Positions 26,361-34,984 of a stretch of 64,000 bases of DNA are shown piece after piece. The DNA is from Sphingobacteriales bacterium. Its GTDB lineage: Bacteria; Bacteroidota; Bacteroidia; Chitinophagales; Chitinophagaceae. The position numbers and the translations under genes are program-made. Within the stretch, counting starts at the first letter, position 1, and each line of letters begins with the position of its first letter. The stretch covers positions 310,001-374,000 of the forward strand of contig JACRLZ010000007.1 of the NCBI GenBank assembly GCA_016235125.1. The letters are read 5' to 3'. The notes under the pieces are model-generated. The model saw only the letters and a list, made by a program, of their open reading frames with translations. It did no database searches and was not told the DNA's origin.

Positions 26361-28091
26361 TTAGTTCTTAAGTATAAACTTCCTTAGAAAATTCAGGGCA
26401 GCAGCTGCCGTCATCTCAATATTTCTTTGCCTGTCAAAACGCAGGTTGAGTTTTATAGTATCGGTTTTATTTTTATTTCCGGCAGCTATCCAAACAGTTC
26501 CAACGGGTTTTTCTTCCGTGCCCCCATCCGGACCCATAATGCCTGAAACGGCAAGAGCATAATCAACATTTAGTATCCTGAGTGCTCCCTGAAGCATTTC
26601 TTTTACCGTTTCCTCACTTACTGCTCCAAAGTTTTTCAATGTTTCATTTTTTACGTCAAGCAAATTTTCTTTTGCTTCGTACGAATAGCTAACTACACTT
26701 CCGTTGTAATATACTGATGAGCCAGGAATAGAAGTAATTAAATGGGCGATATATCCCCCGGTGCAACTCTCGGCGGTTCCCATTGTTTTACCTTTTGCTT
26801 TCAATATTTTTCCGATGATCACTTCCAATCCTTCATCTTCATTGCTCACCAGGTAATCCTTTACCAGTTCCTGTAACTTTTCAAAGTAGGGCTGAACTTG
26901 TTTTTCAACTTCTGTTTTGTTATCTCCGTGTGCTGTCAATCTCAATTTCACCATTCCATAATTGGGGAGATATGCCAGTTTAATATTGGTTGGTAGTGTG
27001 GGCTCAAAATCTTTCAGCATATCTGCAAGCATGGATTCGCCCTGTCCGGCAGTAAAAGCAGTTTTATGAATGATAGCGGGCAGTTTGAATTCTTTTTGTA
27101 ACCGGGGAATCACTTCATTTATCAGCAGACCTTTCATTTCATGAGGGACACCCGGGAGGGAAACAAATACAGCCCCCCTAAATCCCCCTCTCGGGGGGAC
27201 TTTGGTCTCCGATAGTTCAATATTTCTTTCTTTTACCCGAAGAACAATGGTATTAATTACTTCATCAGTTTTTTGTAAAACCTTCTCATTAGTAAACCGT
27301 ATAACTTCAAAACCAAGTCTATTCAAATCTTTAGTTCTTTCTTCATCGTTTTTTTTATTTTCAGGAAGTTGGTGATGTAGTCCATCTACTTCAATGATCA
27401 ACTTTTCTCTTATTGATACAAAATCGGCAATGTAGTTGTTAATAATGTGTTGCCTTCTGAATTTAAATCCAGCCATCTTTCTTCCTCTTACTATTTCCCA
27501 TAAAACTTTTTCCGCTTCAGTGGGATTACTCCGGTGTTCAGCGACGAATTCTTTTAATAAACTATATGTAATAGGATCGGCTGTGGGATAACTATGACCA
27601 CCCTTCAAACTTTTGGGCTCTGAAGTCCCCCCTTGCGGGGGATTTAGGGGGGCTTTAAACCACATCCCCGGCGCCGTACCTCTTTTATTATGCAGCACAA
27701 CACAATTATCCGGCACCTCCGCTTGCTTCAGATTACTTTCTAATATTGGCCCCGGTCTACGGAACACTTTTTCAAACAAATACTTTACATGGGCCAGCAC
27801 TTCTTCATTTACTACTAATTTGCCGCCAAAGTATTTACAGAGCAGTGGCTTGGTAATATCATCAGCCGTCGGACCAAGGCCGCCTGTAATGATGATGATA
27901 TCCGACTCCTGGCTTTCATCATCCAATGCGTTCCAAATATCATCATAATTATCGCCTACTGCCACTCTTCGTTTTACCCAGACGCCGATCTTGTTAAGCT
28001 CCTGTGCTATAAAAGCAGAATTGGTATCAATAGTTTGTCCGATCAGTAGTTCATCTCCGATAGTGATGATAGAAGCATTAACAGTATTCAT
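26361..28091 (-). CDS. cinA: CinA-family protein interrupted in frame by a DUF559 nuclease domain
   Basis: A 576-residue CinA-type protein; the family is normally about 415. The N-terminal MoaB/MogA-like domain (SIITIGDELLIGQTIDTNS, TGGLGPTADD) and the C-terminal NMN-deamidase domain (AESCTGGYIAHLIT, VSGIMGPDGGT) are both intact. CinA proteins act in NMN recycling and ADP-ribose hydrolysis. Between NKRGTAPGMWFK and VFVSLPGVPHEMK, where the family has only a short loop, lie about 160 extra residues (146-307). These contain a DUF559/Vsr-like endonuclease domain with NPTEAEKVLWE, FKFRRQHII, YIADFVS, IIEVDGLHH and DEERTKDL. The extra segment is bounded by inverted repeats and has no stop codons. 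Whether the chimera folds or is post-translationally cut is unknown. Confidence 0.9.
   Translation of the reverse strand: MNTVNASIITIGDELLIGQTIDTNSAFIAQELNKIGVWVKRRVAVGDNYDDIWNALDDESQESDIIIITGGLGPTADDITKPLLCKYFGGKLVVNEEVLAHVKYLFEKVFRRPGPILESNLKQAEVPDNCVVLHNKRGTAPGMWFKAPLNPPQGGTSEPKSLKGGHSYPTADPITYSLLKEFVAEHRSNPTEAEKVLWEIVRGRKMAGFKFRRQHIINNYIADFVSIREKLIIEVDGLHHQLPENKKNDEERTKDLNRLGFEVIRFTNEKVLQKTDEVINTIVLRVKERNIELSETKVPPRGGFRGAVFVSLPGVPHEMKGLLINEVIPRLQKEFKLPAIIHKTAFTAGQGESMLADMLKDFEPTLPTNIKLAYLPNYGMVKLRLTAHGDNKTEVEKQVQPYFEKLQELVKDYLVSNEDEGLEVIIGKILKAKGKTMGTAESCTGGYIAHLITSIPGSSVYYNGSVVSYSYEAKENLLDVKNETLKNFGAVSEETVKEMLQGALRILNVDYALAVSGIMGPDGGTEEKPVGTVWIAAGNKNKTDTIKLNLRFDRQRNIEMTAAAALNFLRKFILKN
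27171..27205. repeat. Terminal inverted repeat of the cinA insertion, left copy
   Basis: A C6-TAAAT-C5, loop TCTC, G6-ACTTTGG hairpin. It is translated on the cinA strand as the C-terminal flank TKVPPRGGFRGA. Confidence 0.8.
27620..27654. repeat. Terminal inverted repeat of the cinA insertion, right copy
   Basis: The inverse of the left copy with loop TTGC. It is translated on the cinA strand as the N-terminal flank APLNPPQGGTSEP. Confidence 0.8.
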
Positions 28092-28108
28092 GGACTCAAA
28101 ATTCGCAG

Positions 28109-28116
28109 CAAAGGTA
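28109..28116 (-). promoter_or_regulatory. -7 box TACCTTTG of the cinA promoter
   Basis: An exact TAnnTTTG match on the minus strand, 18 bases upstream of the cinA ATG, within the 64-base divergent region shared with the PBP4-like gene. Confidence 0.5.
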
Positions 28117-28125
28117 GGAGATGGC

Positions 28126-28133
28126 TAAATTTG
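28126..28133 (+). promoter_or_regulatory. -7 box TAAATTTG of the PBP4-like gene promoter
   Basis: An exact TAnnTTTG match on the plus strand, 22 bases upstream of the ATG at 28156. It lies back to back with the cinA -7 box. Confidence 0.45.
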
Positions 28134-28155
28134 AAGTCATAATGTTGAATGATAT

Positions 28156-29562
28156 ATGAAAAAGATAGTTCTTATTGCCGGATACTGGTTATTCATTTTG
28201 GATTCTTCTGCCCAAACGGTTACACAGAAATTGCAAAAAGTATTTCAGCAGTTTGAAAGCGACAGCCAGTTGAAACATGCCATCAGTTCTTTGTATGTGA
28301 TTGATGCTGCCACAGGGAAGGTGGTGTTTGATAAAAACTCGCAGGTGGGTTTGGCTGGTGCTTCTACGCAAAAAATAATTACAGCGGCAACTGCTTTTGA
28401 GTTGTTGGGGAAGGATTACAGGTATAAAACAGAATTCTGGCAGACTAAGTTTAAAGAGCTATCGGATGATGAGCTTATCTGTATCAGGCCTTCAGGAGAT
28501 CCAACATTTGGCAGTCCTCGGTATATGGTAACAAAGGCGGATTCTTTTTTTAAAAAATTTTCAGAAGCTCTTAATAAGAATAAGATCAAACCTCAGAATG
28601 TCCATATCGATTATTTAGCCCAGAAATTCGATTTTCAGAATATACCCGATGGATGGATTTGGCAAGATATAGGGAATTATTATGGCGCTGGTGCTGGTGC
28701 ATTTAACTGGAAAGAAAATCAATCAGATATTGTGCTGTCGTCAGGCTCATTAATTAATGACTTTGTGTCTGTAAAATCAATTGACTCTCTTGCAGGTACA
28801 GGATTTATCCATAACCGTTTAAGGACTGGCCAAAAAAACTCAGGCGATAATGCTTACTATTACTTTCAATATGGCAATTATTATCTATCAAACCCTTTGC
28901 TTAAAGGAACAATTCCTGTTGATGAGAAGAATTTTAAAATATCCATAACTGTAGCACATCCTTTTACTTTCTTTACTAATGAATTAGGTAAGAGAAAGCT
29001 AAGTGATCCCATGTTTTCGACAATCGGGCATAGTGAAGGAATGTCATCATGGCCATATAAGACAAAAGATAAGTTAATCTACACCCACTATTCCCCCTCT
29101 CTCGACTCCATCATCTACTGGTTCCTTAAAAAAAGCATCAACCTTTATGGCGAAGCCTTGGTTAAAACATTTGCTTACGAGAAACAAGGCTTTGGTTCTA
29201 CAGATAGCGGCGTTGCTATCGTCAGAAAATTCTGGAAAGAAAAAGGTCTTGATGATGAAGAATTCAACTTGTACGACGGTTCTGGACTTTCACCCCTCAA
29301 CCGCATCACTTCACATGCACAAGTGGAGATATTGAAGTATGCAAAGACCAAAGACTGGTTTCCTTATTTCTATGATGCCTTGCCGGAGTACAACGGCATG
29401 AAGATGAAAAGCGGCACCATCAGCGATGTAAAAGGCTTTTGCGGTTATCACAAATCAAAAGATGGCAAAGAGTATATCTTTTCATTCCTTGTTAATAACT
29501 ACAGCGGAAAAACATCAGGAGTGGTGAATAAGATGTATAAAGTGTTGGATGAATTGAAATAG
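28156..29562 (+). CDS. D-Ala-D-Ala carboxypeptidase/endopeptidase, PBP4 (S13) type
   Basis: An exported penicillin-binding protein of 468 residues that trims or cuts peptidoglycan cross-links in the periplasm. Signal peptide to about residue 19 (FILDSSAQ). The active site has ASTQK (S70, K73 of SxxK), the second box DGSGLSPLNR, and a KSGTISDVKG box for the KTG motif. The family's large insert between the SxxK and SxN boxes is present. It is divergent from cinA. The length is normal for class C PBPs of the DacB type. Confidence 0.93.
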   Translation: MKKIVLIAGYWLFILDSSAQTVTQKLQKVFQQFESDSQLKHAISSLYVIDAATGKVVFDKNSQVGLAGASTQKIITAATAFELLGKDYRYKTEFWQTKFKELSDDELICIRPSGDPTFGSPRYMVTKADSFFKKFSEALNKNKIKPQNVHIDYLAQKFDFQNIPDGWIWQDIGNYYGAGAGAFNWKENQSDIVLSSGSLINDFVSVKSIDSLAGTGFIHNRLRTGQKNSGDNAYYYFQYGNYYLSNPLLKGTIPVDEKNFKISITVAHPFTFFTNELGKRKLSDPMFSTIGHSEGMSSWPYKTKDKLIYTHYSPSLDSIIYWFLKKSINLYGEALVKTFAYEKQGFGSTDSGVAIVRKFWKEKGLDDEEFNLYDGSGLSPLNRITSHAQVEILKYAKTKDWFPYFYDALPEYNGMKMKSGTISDVKGFCGYHKSKDGKEYIFSFLVNNYSGKTSGVVNKMYKVLDELK

Positions 29563-29595
29563 TCGGGAGTAGAGGGTAGTGGTCAATTTTAAGAT

Positions 29596-29670
29596 TTTTG
29601 CCACTAAGGCACAAAGACCCTAAGCCGCACAAAGTATTCTTAGTGAATCCTTCGTGTCTTAGTGGCAAAG
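29596..29670. repeat. Imperfect palindromic repeat, TTTGCCACTAAGGCACAAAG type
   Basis: Arms TTTTGCCACTAAGGCACAAA and CTTCGTGTCTTAGTGGCAAA are inverted copies flanking a 25-base centre. It is intergenic, 33 bases after the PBP4-like gene. A related element with CCACAAAG arms lies at 37354-37427. Confidence 0.7.
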
Positions 29671-29758
29671 AATATCGGGTTTTTATACTAACCCACTGCC
29701 GAGTAGAGAGTCTTTGGTCTGAAGTCAAAGAAAAGCCTATCTTCAGCCAAATTAATTT

Positions 29759-30187
29759 ATGAGTGAACAAAATTTTAAGAACCACACAAGGTTCGTCCCG
29801 CTGTATCATTATGTAGCAGGATTTTTAGTGACAGCAATTTTTGGTGGCAGCATAGTAAACTTTATTCATGCCGATGCACATACACATTATTCGGCTGCAT
29901 TGCTGTTGTGTATTTCCTTTGTTCTTTTAATTCTTTTTTGGTATGCCAGGGCTTTTGCCTTAAGAGCTCAGGACAGGGCTATCCGTGCAGAAGAAAATTT
30001 CCGTCATTATCTCCTTACAGGTAAACCGCTGGATAAAAATTTACGGATGAGCCAGATCATTGCCCTTCGTTTTGCAAGCGATGCAGAGTTTCCAGGTCTT
30101 GCCAAGAGAGCTGTAGATGAAAATTTATCGCAGAAGCAAATCAAGATGGCTGTTCAAAACTGGCGGGCTGATTACAACAGAGCATAA
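29759..30187 (+). CDS. DUF6526-type membrane protein
   Basis: A 142-residue membrane protein with two close hydrophobic helices (about 17-38 and 45-66, a helical hairpin), then a soluble C-terminal part. The pattern NHTRFVPLYHY ... FWYARAFALRAQDRAIRAEE ... RLTGKPLD-like ... QIIALRFASDAEFPGL is that of the DUF6526 family of Bacteroidota. The function is unknown. It is flanked by palindromic repeats on both sides and has no obvious operon partner. Confidence 0.8.
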   Translation: MSEQNFKNHTRFVPLYHYVAGFLVTAIFGGSIVNFIHADAHTHYSAALLLCISFVLLILFWYARAFALRAQDRAIRAEENFRHYLLTGKPLDKNLRMSQIIALRFASDAEFPGLAKRAVDENLSQKQIKMAVQNWRADYNRA

Positions 30188-30210
30188 ATTTCGATATTCA
30201 TGCTGTTCAT

Positions 30211-30226
30211 CCCCTCCGCGGAGGGG
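30211..30226. repeat. Palindrome CCCCTCCGCGGAGGGG
   Basis: A perfect 16-base palindrome between the DUF6526 gene stop and the convergent site-2 protease stop, followed by AAAAAG. It may act as a terminator and resembles the C/G-rich hairpins of the cinA element. Confidence 0.55.
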
Positions 30227-30267
30227 CAAAAAGTTCTTCTTATAAATAATTTTGCGAAAGGGGTGGG

Positions 30268-31278
30268 TCAAAGCCCAAACCGGTGCAGAAAATACATATC
30301 AACATTCAGCAGCCACGGAGAAGCTATGGCAACTGCCCAGATAAGGAAAATAAATATTTTGCCAACTGCTGAAACATCCTGAACCAAATGCCGGTGCAAT
30401 AAACTTTGTATCACCGTCATTATCTTTTCTTCCTTATGACTGTATTCGTAGGGCGGGGCGGGGTTTACATCTTTAAACATTACCATATTTTCAATCAGGA
30501 TATTCCGGATAGCCCAATAATCCTTGTCAGGGAGTTCCTCATATGACTTATCCATATCAATACCGCTTTCTTCCACTTTCTTTTCTACTGATTTCATTCT
30601 GGAATCGCCTGCCAGCCGCAGCAACATCATCAGCGGAAAGATGAACAATACATAGAAGTTATTTTCCCAGGCAAACCAGCTCAGCAAACCGGCAGACAGA
30701 ATAACGAATGCTTTGCTTATCCATCCTTCTTCATCGAGAAATACCCGGTTCAGCAACTGCCCGCCATCCAGCGGATACACCGGAAACAGGTTGATGAGAT
30801 TTAATATGATCAGCGAAAGCGAAATAGTATAATAAGAGATCCCTGCTATATTCAAAAAGGGATTATCCTGGTAGAGCAGATATAAAATAATACCGAGAAT
30901 TATTCCCGGCAGAGGTCCTGCAAGCAGTATAATGGCCGATTCTCTTTGAGATACTTCCCTTTTTGTTCCCTGTGCATAAGCGCCGATAAGCGGAATAAAG
31001 AAAATGCCCAGGTCTTTGTAACGAAAAAATTTCATAGCAATAAAATGACCCAGTTCATGAAGGATAACAATAAGTGTTATCATGACGAGCATTTCAAAAG
31101 AATGAAAAATATAATAGCCGACTAAAAGATAAAGACCAAGACTTACAATGGAACGAAGCCAGATGTTGGCTTGCTGCTCCGGTTTTTCAAACTTCGGGGG
31201 GTAAGTAATTACTTCTTCAGTAATCGAAAAATTTTCCGGATGATCCGTCACGGGTAATTGTTCTTCTGAGTTTTCCAT
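30268..31278 (-). CDS. Site-2 protease-family intramembrane metalloprotease (M50)
   Basis: A 336-residue membrane protein. The zinc site HELGH (H74, E75, H78) lies within a hydrophobic helix, and the downstream ligand motif is NLFPVYPLDGGQ. At least five hydrophobic segments are visible. M50 proteases cleave transmembrane segments of regulators or signal-peptide remnants. No PDZ domain is present, so it is a minimal type closer to the SpoIVFB or archaeal-type S2Ps. The N-terminus (about 1-40) is acidic and cytoplasmic. The substrate is unknown. It is followed in transcription by nothing, and preceded by the thioesterase gene 9 bases away, so the two may be co-transcribed. Confidence 0.9.
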   Translation of the reverse strand: MENSEEQLPVTDHPENFSITEEVITYPPKFEKPEQQANIWLRSIVSLGLYLLVGYYIFHSFEMLVMITLIVILHELGHFIAMKFFRYKDLGIFFIPLIGAYAQGTKREVSQRESAIILLAGPLPGIILGIILYLLYQDNPFLNIAGISYYTISLSLIILNLINLFPVYPLDGGQLLNRVFLDEEGWISKAFVILSAGLLSWFAWENNFYVLFIFPLMMLLRLAGDSRMKSVEKKVEESGIDMDKSYEELPDKDYWAIRNILIENMVMFKDVNPAPPYEYSHKEEKIMTVIQSLLHRHLVQDVSAVGKIFIFLIWAVAIASPWLLNVDMYFLHRFGL

Positions 31279-31287
31279 AGGAATGAT

Positions 31288-31698
31288 TTATCCGAAATAA
31301 GGTTTCATTTTTTCAAGTAATTGGGCAGGCATTGTCGTCCGCTTCATAGTTGCCGATTCTATAAAGTAAAGAATGATCTTGCCAACCGCCAGCAGTTCAT
31401 CTTTCTCGTTATACACTTCATGATGAAATTCAATTTTATGATGGGTCGGCAATTCTTTCAGCATGGTCTTAATGGTAAGCAGGTCATCGTACCGGGCGGG
31501 GCGAAGATAGCGGCAATGCACATCCACCACCGGCATCACCACACCCATTTTCTCCATATCGGCGTAGGTAAAACCAAGGTCCCTTATTGATTCGGCCCTG
31601 GCTGACTCAAAATAGGGGAAATAGTTGCTGTGATACACCACACCCATCTGGTCGGTCTCCGCATAGCGAACCCTTACCTGTGTTTCTGCAATAAACAT
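31288..31698 (-). CDS. YbgC-type acyl-CoA thioesterase (hotdog fold)
   Basis: A 136-residue hotdog-fold enzyme. The family signature VRYAETDQMGVVYHSNYF contains the catalytic Asp16 and the acyl-pocket His23. It resembles 4-hydroxybenzoyl-CoA thioesterases and YbgC, which hydrolyse short acyl-CoAs or act near the Tol system. Its stop lies 9 bases upstream of the site-2 protease start. The substrate chain length cannot be predicted. Confidence 0.92.
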   Translation of the reverse strand: MFIAETQVRVRYAETDQMGVVYHSNYFPYFESARAESIRDLGFTYADMEKMGVVMPVVDVHCRYLRPARYDDLLTIKTMLKELPTHHKIEFHHEVYNEKDELLAVGKIILYFIESATMKRTTMPAQLLEKMKPYFG

Positions 31699-31886
31699 TT
31701 TTCGAAACTAAATATTTATCCTTGAATTCAGTTATTGGAGCAAATGAAATTCAAATAAAACCAACAAAATGTTAAAGGATTCTCAATGCTTCTTTTATCC
31801 ACACCTGTTTGGAATGATGTTTGGTTTACCCTGAAATAATTTGAATATTCGCAGCGTTTAGCGATTACGGTTTAAAGAACATTGGA

Positions 31887-34800
31887 ATGAAGAATCTTAG
31901 TTTAGTTTGTATAGCCATCCTCCTCTCTGTTTCCCTATTTGCACAGCAGACCCGTTTTTATACTGACCCCGAAACAAAGTTTAAAGAGGCCAAGGAGTAT
32001 TTTCAGAAAGAACAATACAGTCTTGCTTATCCTTTGTTCAGGGAACTGCAGCATGATGTGCGGGAAACCGACAAAGCCAATACAGCAATTACAGTTCAGG
32101 AGATAAATTATTACACAACAGTATGTGCCCTGAAGCAAAACGAAGAAAGGGCAGAAGATGAAGCACAGGAATATATCAACCTGCAAAAAAACAATGCCCG
32201 GGTGCAGATGATGAGCTTTCACCTGGCAGAATATTATTTCCGAAATGAAAGATTTGGTAAGGCAATTGAGCAATACGGCCAGACCAATATGGCAAACCTG
32301 AGCAACCGTGAAATAGCCGACATGAAATTTCACCAGGGGTATTCTTATTTCAACCTGCAGAATTTTACCAAAGCCAAACCTCTTTTTAACAGCATCCGTT
32401 CAATAAAAGATGATCCTAACTACATGGATGCAAATTATTACTATGGTTTTCTTGCTTTCCGGGACAAACAGTATGGCGATGCCCTGGAAAGTTTCATGAT
32501 TGTGGAAAAGGAAAAGAACTACGGCACGGTGGTTCCTTATTACATCGCACAGATATACTACATACAGGGAAAAAAAGACGAGGCCATCAATTACATTCAA
32601 CAGAAACTGGCATCCGGCAGCAGTTCACAGTATTATGATCTTGAACTGAAGCAATTGATCGGCCATGCCTATTTTGAAAAAAGGGAATATGCCAAAGCAT
32701 TGCCTTACCTGGAAGATTATGTGGGCCGTTCCAAAAAAGTGAGAAGGGAAGATCTGTATGAACTGTCTTACTGCTATTACCAGGCCAATAATTATACAAA
32801 AGCTATCGATGGGTTCAAGCAACTCAGCGGCAAAGATGATTCTCTCAGCCAGCATGCCATGTACCTATTGGGCGATGCCTACCTGAAAACGGGACAGAAA
32901 TCAAATGCAAGAAATGCATTTCTCTTTTGCTCATCCAACAGCAGCAATCCTGAACAGAAAGAGATTGCAAAATACCAGTATGCAAAACTTTCTTACGAAC
33001 TCGGTTACCAGGATGAAGCCATCAACAGTCTAAGTTCTTTCCTCGCTGATTATCCGGATTCAAAATATAATGCCGAAGCGAAGGAGTTGATGATTGACAT
33101 GCTCACAAAGACCAACAACTTCAAAGATGCACAGGCCATGCTGGAGAGCATGGATAAACCTTCTGAGAATGCAAAAAGGCTTTATCCGAGGATTTTATAC
33201 GGTAGGGCTACTGAAATGATAAACGATGGCAGGCTTTCAGATGCGGATGCGTTGCTGACAAAAGTATTGACCGATGCAAATAATGCGGCAGTGCGGCCAT
33301 TGGCTTATTTCTGGAAAGGGGAGATTGGTTATCGCAATAATCAGCTGGATACGGCCATAAAATATTACCAGGCATATGTTACAGCCGGCTCCCCTGCAAG
33401 TGGTGAAGCCAATGCAGTGAATGTGCGATACAATCTTGGATACTCTTATTTGCGGAAAGAAAATTATCCGGTGGCACAAACTTATTTCGAACCACTGGCC
33501 AAAAATCCTGCATTGAATACAGACGCTTTTACCCAGGATGCATACATCAGAACAGCAGATTGTTATTTCATGCAGAAGAATTATACCGTTGCAAAGAGTA
33601 TGTACGATAATGTGATAAAACTTTCATGGCCGGCAGAGGATTATGCCACATTCCAGAATGCAATGCTGGCAGGTGTGAGAAGCCCATCCGAAAAAATTTC
33701 CCTGATGAATACGATGATGAGGAAATTTTCTAATTCGCCACTTGTTACAGATGCCAATATGGAAGTGGCCAATACATATATGGGAGAAGAAAAATTCAGA
33801 GAGTCTATTCCATATCTGAATAATGTCATTACCAACAGCAGCAACAGCCCGCTGGTACCACAGGCCATTCTGAAGATGGGAACGGCTTATTATAATATTG
33901 ACAACAATGAAGAAGCATTGAAGCAATTCAGAAAGTTGCTGGACAAATACCCTAACTCGCCTGAGGCAGAAGATGCACTCGACAACATCAAGACAATTTA
34001 TATCGAAGATGGTAAGCCGGAAGAATATGCCAACTTCATGCGGCAGATGGGCAGGCCTTTAAGTGTAAGTACAGAAGATTCTCTTACTTATGGCGCTGCA
34101 GAAAAATTATATGACGATCAGAAAATAAATGAAGCGCTGGCTGCTTTCAATAATTATTTGCAGAAATTTCCCAATGGAGCCCATGTGCTGGAGGCCAATT
34201 TTAACCGGGCTGAGATATACAATTCAAAGAAAGACTGGAACAATGCCCTGGCAGCTTATGAGACAGTGACAGGCAATGCACCGAATCAATATGCAGAAAG
34301 ATCTGCTTTGGTAGCAGCACGGATCAGTTTCTTTGAACTGAAAGATTATGCCAAGGCAGAAACTTATTATGCGCAATTAAAACAAATTGCTGTTGGCCAG
34401 GAAAACAAACTGGAAGCCATGCGGGGATTACTTCGCTGCCAGTACCAGCAGGAAAAATGGAACGAAGCTGTTGAGAATGCCAAAGAACTTACAGCTGCCA
34501 AAGGCAGCAGCGCAGATGATAAATCATTAGCCAATATGGCTATTGCCAAATCTTATGAAGTAAGCGGACAGTATGATCTTGCCATCAGCAACTTTAAATC
34601 TGTTGTTCAGTTAAACAAAGCTGCTCTTGCAGCCGAAGCAAGGTATGAGACTGCCAATTGCTGGTTCCAGGTTAATAAACTGGCAGAAGCAGAAAAAGCT
34701 GCTATGGAGACCATCAATAAATCCGGTTCGTATGACTATTGGATAACGAAAGCTTATATCTTGCTGGGTGATATTTATTTCAGACAGAAAGATTATTTCA

Positions 34801-34937
34801 ATGCGAAAGCCACCCTGCAAAGTGTAGTGGATAATACAATTAATGCTGAACTGAAAGCTGAGGCGCAGGAAAAATTGGCAAGAGTAACTGATGAGGAAGG
34901 CAAATCAAGTAAAGTGAACAATACCCCAAACCCCTGA
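31887..34937 (+). CDS. Large exported TPR-repeat protein
   Basis: A 1016-residue exported protein: signal peptide MKNLSLVCIAILLSVSLFAQ, then almost continuous tetratricopeptide-like helices (for example AKEYFQKEQYSLAYPLFREL, AIKYYQAYVTAG, ALKQFRKLLDKYPNSPEAED). About 18-20 repeats are likely by length. Such long TPR proteins of Bacteroidota sit in the periplasm or at the outer membrane as scaffolds for complexes. The next genes encode an outer-membrane barrel (47 bases away) and an HU-like membrane protein, suggesting an envelope complex (inference). Its stop codon lies within a palindromic repeat. Confidence 0.88.
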   Translation: MKNLSLVCIAILLSVSLFAQQTRFYTDPETKFKEAKEYFQKEQYSLAYPLFRELQHDVRETDKANTAITVQEINYYTTVCALKQNEERAEDEAQEYINLQKNNARVQMMSFHLAEYYFRNERFGKAIEQYGQTNMANLSNREIADMKFHQGYSYFNLQNFTKAKPLFNSIRSIKDDPNYMDANYYYGFLAFRDKQYGDALESFMIVEKEKNYGTVVPYYIAQIYYIQGKKDEAINYIQQKLASGSSSQYYDLELKQLIGHAYFEKREYAKALPYLEDYVGRSKKVRREDLYELSYCYYQANNYTKAIDGFKQLSGKDDSLSQHAMYLLGDAYLKTGQKSNARNAFLFCSSNSSNPEQKEIAKYQYAKLSYELGYQDEAINSLSSFLADYPDSKYNAEAKELMIDMLTKTNNFKDAQAMLESMDKPSENAKRLYPRILYGRATEMINDGRLSDADALLTKVLTDANNAAVRPLAYFWKGEIGYRNNQLDTAIKYYQAYVTAGSPASGEANAVNVRYNLGYSYLRKENYPVAQTYFEPLAKNPALNTDAFTQDAYIRTADCYFMQKNYTVAKSMYDNVIKLSWPAEDYATFQNAMLAGVRSPSEKISLMNTMMRKFSNSPLVTDANMEVANTYMGEEKFRESIPYLNNVITNSSNSPLVPQAILKMGTAYYNIDNNEEALKQFRKLLDKYPNSPEAEDALDNIKTIYIEDGKPEEYANFMRQMGRPLSVSTEDSLTYGAAEKLYDDQKINEALAAFNNYLQKFPNGAHVLEANFNRAEIYNSKKDWNNALAAYETVTGNAPNQYAERSALVAARISFFELKDYAKAETYYAQLKQIAVGQENKLEAMRGLLRCQYQQEKWNEAVENAKELTAAKGSSADDKSLANMAIAKSYEVSGQYDLAISNFKSVVQLNKAALAAEARYETANCWFQVNKLAEAEKAAMETINKSGSYDYWITKAYILLGDIYFRQKDYFNAKATLQSVVDNTINAELKAEAQEKLARVTDEEGKSSKVNNTPNP

Positions 34938-34949
34938 AGGGGCTTTGAG
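34924..34949. repeat. C/G-rich palindromic repeat overlapping the TPR-gene stop
   Basis: CCCCAAACCCCTGAAGGGGC then TTTGAG. It resembles one terminal repeat of the cinA element (C block, TGA loop, G block, CTTTG). It provides the TGA stop of the TPR gene and could form a hairpin between the TPR gene and the barrel gene. Confidence 0.55.
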
Positions 34950-34984
34950 AAACATTAAAATTGAAAATGAATTAACAACCTGAG

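Larger units (their letters stand above)
27171..27654. mobile_element. 484-bp inverted-repeat element carrying a DUF559 domain, in frame in cinA
   Basis: The element is bounded by inverted copies of a 35-base sequence that match at 30 positions (27171-27205 and 27620-27654). Each copy is itself a hairpin: AGCCCCCCTAAATCCCCC, a 4-base loop, then GGGGGGACTT. The interior encodes a complete-looking DUF559 domain in the same direction and frame as cinA, without its own ATG before the conserved region. No target-site duplication is visible. 484 is not a multiple of three, so a few host bases must have been lost or duplicated to keep the frame. No transposase is encoded; the DUF559 nuclease is the only candidate mobility protein. 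Confidence 0.75.

Noticed and set aside
27171..27654. An intein in CinA
   Set aside because: The insert lacks Cys/Ser/Thr at its start, a His-Asn end and intein blocks, and is bounded by DNA inverted repeats; it is a DUF559 domain insertion instead.
27160..27665. Target-site duplication around the cinA insert
   Set aside because: The bases next to the two terminal repeats (AAATAC and TTAAAC on the plus strand) do not form a direct repeat; so no claim of one is made.
29596..29670. CRISPR-like repeat array
   Set aside because: There are inverted arms but no regularly spaced direct repeats or spacers; nowhere in the window is there a CRISPR array or cas gene.
30200..30382. A 60-codon plus-strand ORF in the gap after the DUF6526 gene
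   Set aside because: It covers a palindromic repeat and runs antisense into the site-2 protease gene; it has no coding-like composition.
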